Shown: positions 34,100 to 45,764 of the stretch, one piece after another
Numbering within the stretch: the stretch's first letter is position 1
Layout: each line of letters opens with the position of its first letter
Assembly: GCF_023343835.1 (NCBI RefSeq)
Contig: NC_064439.1
Coordinates: forward strand, 23,190,933 to 23,254,932
Length of the DNA stretch: 64,000 nt
From: Lagopus muta
Taxonomy: Eukaryota; Chordata; Aves; Galliformes; Phasianidae
Direction of reading: 5' to 3'
Notes under the pieces: model-generated
Database searches by the model: none
Seen by the model: only the letters and a program-made list of their open reading frames with translations
Told to the model about the DNA's origin: nothing
Position numbers and translations under genes: made by a program

Positions 34100-34640
34100 A
34101 GCAGGGTCTCATCGCTTCGCCGCTCTCCTCACCTGTTCGCCGCTCGCTCCGACCGGTAACCCGAGAGGGCACGGCGGCCCGGGACGGAGGGCGGAGCGGA
34201 GCGGCCGACGGCAGCCATGGCGCTGCGGGGCGGAGGGCGCTGGGCGCTGCGGGCCTCGGCACTGCGCGGCGGCGGCGGGCGGCGGGACATAGGGCGCGTA
34301 GCCGACGCGCCGCAACACGGCGCATTGCGGGCGGCCCTCAGGAAGGTACCGCGGGGACAGCCCAGCAGCGTGCGCGGCCTGCCCGCTGTGCTGCCCCGGC
34401 TGCTGCGTGCGGCGTGTTGGAACTGCGTGGCTCCCCGTTTCGCTTTAAAAGTCGGGTGGTGGGACTGTGGGGATTTCTGCGAGTGGGGCCAAGCTGCCGT
34501 GCTGCCTGTGCGTGGAGAGGGAGCACAAGCGGGGTGTTGGTGGAACTTGGGCTGCCCGAGTGCGACGTGAAGGACCGGGGCACAGAGCGGGGGAGCGCTC
34601 AGTTCCCTCCCAGCTCCTGCAGAGCGCAGGGTAAGGGTTG
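34100..34640. promoter_or_regulatory. CpG island at the acyl-CoA dehydrogenase-like promoter
   Basis: CpG-rich and TATA-less from just past the gamma gene's polyadenylation signal through exon 1 into the intron. The promoter must lie within about 110 bp of the upstream gene's 3' end or overlap it. Confidence 0.7.
34217..34345 (+). CDS. Acyl-CoA dehydrogenase-like exon 1: mitochondrial leader
   Basis: The ATG lies in a strong Kozak context (GCAGCCATGG) inside a small CpG island. The exon encodes a leader of Arg, Gly, Ala and Leu, then QHGALRAALRK, which leads into the conserved helix of exon 2. The frame stays open past the donor, but splicing at 34346 gives a sensible join to exon 2. Confidence 0.7.
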
Positions 34641-37600
34641 GTTTACACCGAGTGTAAGGCAGGCGGAACAGAGTCCATCTGTTACGGTGGTGTTTCTAGA
34701 AGGGCCGTAACAGGAGGTTCCTTTAAAACAGAATGATAAACCGAGAGAAAGATACACTTTGGGTAAGGTCAAATGGAAGTTGAATGCCATTCTGTGAATA
34801 ATGATGGCAGTGGGGAATTATCTGTGTTCCCAGCAGTGAGATCAGTGTCACCTGCAAAAAACTGTGGTATAATTAAGCAACACCTGTCAAAGTTGGATAA
34901 TTAGTTTTTTTTAAGTTAGAAAACTCTGGTGTGGAACCCACTGGCAGGGATGGTCTGGGGCCAGTGGGTGGAACAGGATGGAGTGGAGTTAATGGGGTGG
35001 GATGAGAGGAGAAGGGATGGGATGAAATGATACAGAACAGAACCAGGCGAGCTGGGATAGGATAAGGCAAGGTGAGACAAGCTGCATGTGTGAGAAATCT
35101 GTCTCTAAATTGTGATGTGCTCAAGTTCATCTGCGTGCAGGGTGTGCATTCTGAGATGGGCATGATGGAGTGTGAGGTACTGCCCCTGATTTGCCTATAA
35201 GTGAATGCTCAGCTCCTGGCTGGTGCTGCACTGTAGTTTTTTTTAAAAGCAGTGCACTCTGGGTGTCCTAGTGTTAGATCATTTATATGACCTTGGAGCT
35301 ATAATGTCCAGAATTTGATAGAAGCTTTTAAAAATGACTTGAAGAATCTTACACTTTTATGGATAATTACCCTTTTTCCAAATTTCTTCTCTTTCCACAC
35401 TTAATGTGGAAAGAGGATATTGGGGCTACTTCTGATTTAGACAGTTCTTCAGGTTTTTGGGTTTTTTTGTTTGTTTGTTTGTTTTGGAATTAGCTTTCAT
35501 ACTTCCAGGGTTAAAGCAGGATATTGCAAAGGCCATTTAATTCATCAAGTTCTCTATGGCGAAAGTTAGGCCTCTTATCCTTTAACATTTGCAGTAGTGT
35601 ATTCATTTTCTTTGTTATACAAAGAAACCTGTGCTTGACCAACTTCCTTATAAGTTAGTTTCATTCATTTAAATTCCTGGACATTCTTCAAAGCAGGAAT
35701 GAGCTGGCAGGGAAAGGATCAGTAAAAGAGTTGAAGATGATTCCTCTTCTGTCACTCAGGTGAATAATACAGGATTGTTTTGCTTGTATTGCAGTAACAG
35801 GCCTGCATGTCTGCAGAATCACCTGCCTTGCTCTGTCCTCTAGACTGTCCTGGGCTGTCCGTTACTCCTAGAATTTAAAAAATACTTATGTAACTATTAT
35901 TTCAGTTTCTGATCATACAGAAAAAATAATCTTCACCAGTTTACATCAGATCCAGTCTAGTGTTGTTTACTCCAAATCTTCCATCAGTCAGTATTTATTT
36001 TGGCCTAAGTTAAACTGACCCCAGTGAATTCAAGACAAACTGAAAAGTAAACACTATGGCAGAGAATGACCACTGAGTATCTGGAATGCATTTTAAATGT
36101 AATGATTATTTAATTTGGGGCACTTTTTCACTAGGCTAATCCAGGTGCAGTTGCCAGTGAAATCAGAGAAGAAAATGGTGTAATTCCATTAGTGAGAACT
36201 GTTATATTTTTGTCTGCATTCCTTTTATTTTTAATCTGTTAAATTAATATATTTTAAATGATCTGTACTTCTCCAATTGTTCTGAGCAGGATGAGGAAGA
36301 GACTCCTGTAATTCCAGGAGCTGTTTTTAGCAAGGCATTGAAATAACCTTATGAGTGGTTTCCTTTACTACTTCATAGGTCACCACCCTTCCTCTTGGAA
36401 ATCGAAAAACATAACTTTTCTTTACCTTGTTAACAATACTTACAGTGCACTGGTATCCTGCAGTTTGATGCAGTAATTATATTATAGTATAGGCTTGAAG
36501 GGAAAGAGGGTTTAAGCTACTTTATGTGCATGTGTAACTATGCATATACATATATGATATGTACTTTAGCATGTCCCTATTTGTATACGTCAGGCAGTAG
36601 TAGTAAGAAGCTTTGGGAAATACATTTGAGAAGGATTGGCATATATTTTGATGGAGTTGCATCTAATATAAAAAAGTTTCGTTTTACGCATGGTGATGGC
36701 TTGGACTGATTACACAGTGTTACATCTCTGTAGAATAAGGGGGATTCCTGTAAGAATGGACTGTACAAAAGAACACCACTGTTTATTGCCACTCCTGGCT
36801 TGTATGTCTGGCTTCAATTATTAACAGTGTCACAAATTTCTGTTCATTAATATATATGTATTCATGGAGGAATTAGAGCCTCTTTGTATTAGAGCATAAA
36901 AGAGCTGGATTAAATACTAATTTTCACTATAAATATCCATTAAAATTGTTGTAATCTGTCAAAATAATACAGCTATTTTGGATAGTCTGCTGATTATTAC
37001 TGAACTATAACTACTGTTACTGCTGGCGCACTGTAGTTGGAGTTGTTTTGTCAATCTTTTATAGCAAATCTCAAAAAAACAGTATTGAAACAGCAAAGTC
37101 ATTGGCTGTTGGTGCTACAAATAAATAAAATACTTTCTTACTAAATTGAAAGAGAAAATGGGAAAGGAAAGACAACAGAAGTTGCAAAAGATGTGACTTG
37201 GATCTCTGAAACAGTATTTGTCATGCATTTGAGGTAGAAGTTTGAGAAGGGAGACAGTTAAAAAATATGACGTTAGTAAACCTCACAGCTTTTGTACAGA
37301 CAAGTAAGGCAAACAAAATTCCTAGATTCTGGGATATTTGCAGTAGCTTTGTCATCTTGTGTCTAACAGAAACACTGTATAACATTTTGAGGCCAGATCC
37401 CTTTCTGGTGTAGACGAATACAGAAATATCCTTTCCTACTGCATAGAATTTTGGGCAGTAATTTAACAGAGGGAAAGTGTTCACAGTTGATTTTTGTTGT
37501 TATCAGGGCAGCTGGGATATAGTACTGTAATAAGAAATACCACTTAAGACATTCAGTAGTACTTTATCATTGTCACACCTGATTGGAGTAGGCAGTGCAG

Positions 37601-40600
37601 CTATGAACTAGATACAATTTAAATTGTATCTACATAAGCGGCTTGTGACAGAGAGAATGCCTGTGATATACACAGGTTGTGCCATGGCCGTTCAGGAAAT
37701 GTAGCTTTCTCCAAATCGTTTTAGGTCCTAGTAGTGTGAAAATGTGTGAGTAATCTTTACTTCTGCTCCACGGGCACACTGATGAACATGGCAGCTCCCA
37801 GCTGGGTGTCGTTGTGCTCTGAAAGCTGTTCTTTCAACTTGTTCTGAATGGTTTTTTTCTTTTTTCTTTTTTTTTTCTTTAGCCTCAAAGGTAACAAGAA
37901 AGCCTAGGTCAGGTTTGACAGATGAGCGCTGGTGGGTTGCTGCAAGGAGACTTCTGAGATTCTTGGTGTACTACTTAAAATTATTTTCTGTCCTACAGCC
38001 AGACTTGTGTGCCTAGTCAACAACTGTTGTATTATCAACATTGTTTAGGAGCAGAAGGTCCCAGGTCTCTTGCCCTTATAGCACCACCAGAGGTGTGTCC
38101 TTCCTCAGGTGGTTCAGTGGTTAGTTTATAGCTTGTCATAAAAAATTAGAGCCTTGGTTTGTCTGTAGCAGTAAGGCAGGCCAAGCTTATCTGCAATCTG
38201 CCATTTTATGGGCTTTAGCCTTCAAAATATGCTGAGTTAGCTTGAGACAGGGAAAACTAGTATGGGTGTTATGCTACGCTGTTTGAGAATGAAGCTGCTC
38301 CTCAGGCAGACTTGGGAGGGTCACAAGTATTGTAGTTAGAAATTTGCAGTGGGATAAGCAGAAGGATGTGTGTCATAATTGCATTTTCAAAGACAGAAGT
38401 GGAGACTAGGAATGTCTCCTTTACCCTGGAAAAGAAACCAGCCCTTTCCCAGGGGAAGCTAATAAAATTCTGTTGATCACCTCATCCAAAGAGAAATGTG
38501 GAACATTTTATTTCAGCTTAGCTTTATCCCAGCCACGAAAAAGGAAAACGAAAGAACAGAAAATAGATGGAACAAGAGCATGCTGAATAAAAATGTTTCC
38601 CATGATGCGGGAGCAATGTGGTAAGTAGATTCTGTGTAAGCTTCTTGTGGTTGAGATGACAGTCCAAATCTTTAGTTGCTGATTCAGCATTCAGGACTAG
38701 CAGTCCTTCAGTGAGGTCAGCTATTTGGATCTGTGAGGATACCCCAGGCTTACTAGGCACTCAGCTGATGTGGAGATGAGCGTAGTTTAAGTGCTAGGAC
38801 GTACATAAAATGGCATAAGTTGTGAGTCTCTGGTGGGTTCCATCATTTGCCTTTACTGTTTGGCATGTACAGAGCCATTCTTTTAGTAGCTCCAGAGAAT
38901 TATTTATCCTTTCAGTGACACAAGATAAAGAAAAGGTGAAGGCACCAGTGAGGTTAAAGCCAGTTCTTAGGACTGAATATTTTCCATTTCATCTGAAGGA
39001 TTCAGTCACGATGTGGGCCACAATGTCTGAAAATGGCCCCCTGGTGCTCTGGGAAGTGCTAGAGTACTACAGGAGATGCTTGTTGCCACTTGTTGACTGT
39101 TAAAAAAGCACCATGTATGTCTGGAAGCTCTCCTAATTGAAATCTCTTGAAGAAGGATGTCTGTCAACCTGGACAAACCAGCCCAGGCACCGCTTCATAA
39201 CGCATTGCTCAAAACAGCCAATATCTCCAACGGTACCCAGATTTCAGGCTGCACTTCAACCTAGTAATAGCATGAAGTGCTGAGCTCTGTCGTGAGTAAC
39301 AGTGTGTAGGTGGCAAAGATGGGCAAAATCCGGGGGCATTTGCCTTTCATGTTGGATCCCATCATTATTTCATGACATCCTAATGACTTGCAGTGGAAAG
39401 GAGGCCTGGAATGGCCACAGTGAGATAAATTGCTTTGTTCGCACAGGGATATAATCCAGAACCAAATATGAATAATCATAGTTCCTAAGAATATAATTTG
39501 TGGTCACTGTGGCCAAGTCTGAACTTAGTAAAGTTGTTGGGAGGTGGAAAAGGGAGGTTTTTTTTAATCTAGTTTTTTGCCATAATAATACCATGTGTGC
39601 ACTAAATGTCCTACTGACTAACAGAGGGAAAGAAAACAAGTTTTGTGCATTAGCAGCTTTGTAAGTCACAGGGATGGCACATTTTTTGAATGAGTAGCTA
39701 GATAGATCAAAGTTCTGATATTTTAAGTATTATTCCCAAATCATTTTGTGTTTCCTGACCCATTCTGTTTCCACTAAATGCTGTTTTGTTTCCTAAAGTT
39801 AAAGAGATTCAGGGGAGCCTGATGTGTGCAGAGGCATTGGGTAAATACTGTCAGTAATGAGGGAAAAAAACTTATTTTCTGCCCCAATATAAATTGTATT
39901 TTTAATATATCTCTCCTTGGATGGTATCCACTGGTTACATTTTTGTTTTTGGGGTATATATATATCCATGAATACCATGGAACCATAAGCGTGAATGTAT
40001 TTTCTATATCCCCAAGAGATTAGTTCACGGTTTTTGCAAAAATATCATGGTAAAAGGAACAGAATTTCTTGTCCAAGAAGGACATGGAGCCCAGCATGGC
40101 TTAAACCCTGTTGTGTTGAGTATCAAGGGTGAGAAATGCTCATCTGATAGCATATTGCTTTGCCCGTTGTGGTGTGGTTGAATGGAGGATGTAGCAGATG
40201 CCATCAATGAGACGGAGGAATAAATAAATACAGTGTGTGGTCAAAGGAAAGAAATTGAGAAATTCCCTGGAACCAAACATAAACACTTAAATGATTGCCT
40301 GATCCTGGGGGGCTTTGCAAACATATTCCTTTCCTGCTTTTTCTGGAGAAATGGTTTTGGTATGGTATTTGCAACTCTTGGAGTCTTGGAGTGAGAAGCA
40401 ATTTTGGGACCCTCCCATTTTCAGTTGTGTTCATATATTGGGGCTGTTGAAGGAGTGGCTGGGAGTGAGCAGGGACTACAAAAGCTCCCAAGTGTGCAAG
40501 GGGTTTGTGTTTGTATCCCTTTGGGCAGGGAGGAGAATGCCAGAAAGGAGGAGGGTCAGCTGGGATTACGTCTCCCCAGCTAGAGCTGGTCTTTCAGCAT

Positions 40601-41148
40601 CTTCTTCCTCAGGAAAGGTTAAGCTGGGCTCAGCTCCCACATCCTGGTCTGGACCTTTTGTTTTCTTCATCAGGTGATGATACGTGCCAGAGTGACAAAT
40701 GCCACCTTCTGCTCCACACAGGCAGAGGGACAGCACATGCTTCTGCCCAGCCCTGCACAACCTATAGGACTTGTAGGTTTTTAAGTTCCAGGCAAGCAGT
40801 GACAAAAGCTTTGTGGTTGATTCAGATACATATTTTTTTCCTCCAAAGTAAAAATTGTAGCCAGATGTATGGGAATAAAGGATTTGCAATACTTAAATTT
40901 CTGAAGCAATAATCAGCTCTGCTTTATGTATTATGTATATGGCAGAGAACTGTGTCTCTGACAGGAAAGAAACACAATGATTTAAACAGAAGCATGTCCA
41001 ATTATGGCCAAATGTATAGAGCAGAAGAAATGGCATTATACTTGTAATGTGCGTGCTTTTTGGCTGAAAAGAAAATGGATGAGGACAGGTATGTTTTGTT
41101 ATATATTGAGATGCTGCCAAACCTTACTTATTGGTTTTTTTTCCCTGT

Positions 41149-41190
<42 letters not shown>

Positions 41191-44100
41191 CCTTCCCCTT
41201 TAGGAAAGGGAAAATTTAATTTAGTAACGATTTGTTCTTGTGTTTGCTGATCTCGCAGTCTTTGGTAGCCAGTGCTGTAGCACACTGCGTGAGTCCTTTG
41301 TTGCCTGTGGCACAGCATAATTGAAGGTACAAAAAGGAATTGTGGTGTTATAATTAATACATTTTAAACACATCTTCCCATTTTAGACATTTATTTTTGA
41401 GCACTCCGGGAATTTTTCCATTTTCATCTTCTATAAACCTAATGAGTATTGCTTTTAAATCCACTGTCAGCTTCTCTGGAAGCTCAGCTCTGGTCACAGC
41501 TGTCTAAAGGCAGTGGAGAAAGGCGGACATGAGCCGGGTCTGTTCACTCTCACTGTGCAGTAATGGACAAAAAAATAGAAGCAGTATCCTAACATCTTGA
41601 GGTGCTAGCAATGATGTGTTATCAGTCTCCTTTCAGCCACCTTCACAGCACTAAACTGGATTGGCTTTTTCTCCTGAACTTTTAACGTACTGCCTATTGG
41701 GAGAGGGAAAAGGGGAAAGCTGAATGACCTCAAATCTTCATGTTTTATGTCTAAGTTTGCCCACGTGCACAGGAGGGGGTATATGTAGCATACCTGATGA
41801 ATGTGGTTGATGTGCCACTATTTATTCTGTCAAGCACAGTTCAAACTTGTATTATTGTGGAAAGTATTCTCTCAGTTTGTTCCCAGCAGTCTGATGACCG
41901 CTCAGAGCAAAGTTTCCAAATTGTGTACTCAAGTAGGACAAACTCTTCTGCAGGTTCACATGTTACAATGTACGTTTAGCTGCCTTAAGTGAATACAGAG
42001 TAAACTCTGTAGATTGAATTTGAATGCCCAATCTTCCACGTGAACACGAGAGAGTCTTGCCTTCCTCATGCAAGGAGACAGAAGTATTAGAGCAACCTCT
42101 AGGATATGTCCCACGTTGATAAGACCCTTGTGTAGTGGTGAGTTGTTTTCACATAGGTTTCCTAGGTGAGTCCTGAGATATGCCAATAAAAATGTCTATG
42201 TTTTAAAAGATAGTGAGGGAAGGAACCAATAGTTTTGGGTTGCTAGCACCTTTACAGCAATTAGTATTAAAAGAAACAATACTCAGATGAAGGGCATGCA
42301 AAACTGCTTGGAAAATCTATGGTGAATCACTCTGTACTGCTTGATTGGTACTGGAAGAGGAAACAGAGGGTTGTAGCCTTGCTGTCAAGATCGCTTCAAT
42401 GCTGGATTTTGTTTGCCAGAAGGAAGCTCGCTAGGTAACTTGGTGGCATAAGCAAACAAGGTTTACACTCAGGGAATCATTTCTGTGGCTGTGCAGTTAA
42501 GTCATCTTTGTGTGATGGGATTATTTGTAGCTCTTGTGGTCCATGATGTCCTACGCTGCCTCCGCTTCTGCTTGTGATCTCATCAGACCCAAGCCATGGC
42601 CTCTTCCTTCTGGGTGCCAACCATTGCAGGCCTGGGCTCATCACTGCCATGCTTGTCAGGGCCAGGCTGAGTTGGGTGATGTAGCCCCCAACAGCTCGTG
42701 GCTCCTGCTGCATTCAGGAAGAAGGCTAACAGGATATTCAGATGGAAAGCATGTTCTGGTGCTGCTGGTGCATCCCATGGTGATTCCTATGGGCTCGTTT
42801 TGGTAGCACATATGGGCAAGGCAATGGATTTGGCCACCTTGACTCTTTCAGTTCTTAGCCTTGGGAAAGCACTGCCTGTCCTTAGCACCAGTGCCTGCAC
42901 TGTGCAATGTTGTTTGCACTCATTGCTGCCAGAGGTTATGAATTCAATTACAAGGAGAAATGTCGTACTATGAGCTGTTCATTATTCTCTTTAATTATGG
43001 CTGGTATCAAAGGCAAAGGGCTCTGTAGTCTGTTGCCTCCTTTCTTTCAAGTCAGCGTTCTGCTAATTGTCATGATATAATCAAGGAAGAAATGTTGTTA
43101 GTGGTTTGTTGCTTATTTACTCGTTCCTTATATTACTTTAAAGATTTAATCATTATCTCACCTTGATTTAAAACAAAAATACTCCTCTGACCCTGGTATG
43201 ATATGGCACCTCTAAATCACAGAATTGCAGGGGTTGGAAGGGACCTCTGGAGAACATCTAGTCCTGCCCTCTGCTAAAGCAATTTCACAACAGTAGTTGC
43301 ACAGGAAAATGTCCACAGGAAAGTGGGTCTGGAATATCTCCAGAAAAGGAGACTTCACAACCTTTCTGAGCAGCCTGTTCCAGTGCTCTGTCACCCTCGA
43401 AGCAAATAAGTTTTTCCTCATTTTTGTATGGAATTTTCTATGTTTCAGTTTGTCCCTTGTTCTGTGGCTGGGCGCCTCTGAAAAGACCATTGCCGTTTTG
43501 GACCCTGCTCCCTCAACTCCTTCAGTTTAAAGCCCACCTCAGAAGGTTGGCCAGCCTGCTGCCAAAGATTGCCCTGTCTCTTCTAGACAGGTGAATCTCA
43601 TCCCTACCTAATGTTATAATCTTCATAGAAAGTCCCATTGTTATAAAAAACAAACTCAAAATCCATATAATTTTCTAAATACAAAGGTATGTTTTTTGTC
43701 AGACATTTTCTCTTGCTTTTCTAGTAAGTTAGCCTAATCTCAGGTGTAACTCACAGGACATTTTAGTAAAAGTTTCTTTTTGTAGGAATGCATATTAATG
43801 TATTTTTTCTTTTTTGTTGTTGTTTTTTGTAAGACTCAAGGTTATACATCATCCTACTTATTGTGTGCTGAAATATTGTACTACCACTGTACAGTATTGT
43901 AGGAGACAGATATGAGATATTGTGTGTTGAATGTTATTTTTAATTTCAGACTTGAATTGTTTGCTAAACGGTAAACTTGATGGTGAATAATGGAAAGAAG
44001 TCTTTAGTGGTTGTAAAGAATATCTGTAGACACTCTCAGTACCCAAAATGATTTAATTACAGTTACCACTAGGAATAGGGTATTTGTTTTAGATTACAGT

Positions 44101-45719
44101 AAGAATTAAATGACAATCTCTAATGCTTCTGCTGGTACAATGTCAGCAGAAAATACTGAGCACCATGCAAAGGAAAATCCTCATGTGTGTGGTTTTGTCT
44201 CTTACTCATTTAAACAGTACAATAACTTCCAGGGGAAAATAAGAAAAACATGCAACTATCTGGCAATGTTCTGGGGAGATATTTCTCATTCTCCCTTCTA
44301 GATGGAGATTAAAATAATCCATAACAACAACAACAACAAAAAAAGTGTATTTCAGTCTTTCTCCTCCCCTTACTCCCCTGCTCAATTTTCTCTTTCCTGA
44401 GCAGAAAGTTACAGGTTCTGTTTTCACAACACTTTGTAAAGACTACTTGAAATATAAAGCACTTTTATTTTTCTTACTACCATTGAACATGAGATGAGTG
44501 TGTTGCCTTAATCATTTTCTGACTGGACATGCGCACACAGTGTTTTTAAAAATAATTCATGGCTTATACCAACCGTGACAGTCTGCATCACTGAGATATA
44601 GACTGAGCCAAGTCTGTCTCCAGAGTTGAGTCCTTTAGTTTTATGTTTTTATGGGCTGTTGAAGCAGCCTGAAAAACCTCTGTTCCTGCACACAAGACTT
44701 AACCATGTCCTCACTGCCAGGACAAGAGCAGAATTCTGCTGTGGCTTACTCTATCAGTAGGCAGAAAAGCTATAGGGCTCCCAAATAGGCATTAGATCCC
44801 AAATACCTGCTGAGAGGTGTTTTAGTTCTTACTGTAGTCACTATCCTAGTGGTGTATGTCTGAATGTTACCAGCTACGATTTCCACATTCTTTTCCGTGA
44901 TAAAGCCTGTAAAAATAAACAAAACTGCTTCTTGGCTACTGCTAAAAGCTTTTTTCTGTGTAATTACCATATGTGGCAGGTATCCCTTATGATTTAGCTC
45001 AAGGTGCCTGCAGTGCTTAGTGTTTGCTTCTGAAAGCTGTGTGCACTATGAAAATGTAAGTTAATTCAAAATTAATTACTTACCATATAAATTGATTGAA
45101 GCTTGATGTAATTCTCTGGGATCACACATTACATTTTGGCAAAAAACAAAGGAAAGGGCAAATGAAACATACAGCAAACTTGATCTGCTTCCAAATACAT
45201 CTGTCTTTAGCAATGTTTAAAGTACAAGTTCTGTACGTGTGCAAATTCCTTTGGTAATTGATTATTTTGTTCACAGAGAATGTCTCTTTCTGTCAGCTTT
45301 TGCATGAAAGGGTGATAATATCCAATGATCAGTATTAAAGCATCAGCTGGTTGACCAGCACCACAGTTCTCTAGCATGTTTGTATGTGGTAGCAAAAGGA
45401 GAGGGGTTCCTCCAGGTGCTCTCTCCAACTGGTGCTGCCTGTAGTCTGATTGACCCATAACTTTTTCCTCCCCCTTTGATTCTGTGCAAATTACCTAAAG
45501 TCTTATTTTCATGAATAATACTTCTGAAGGAATTACTTCTCTTGTTTGAAAGTAGGTTAATTTGTTTAGAGTCTTATTTACGATTGCGAATCGTAAACAC
45601 AGTTTAAAGTGGATGGCCCAGGAGCTAAGAAATAACTGGATATTGATATCTGGACTGTGATGTTCATTTTTTCTTGACTGTGGAAACAAACTCTAGTGCA
45701 GTTTTTGCAGCGAGGCTGT

Positions 45720-45764
<45 letters not shown>

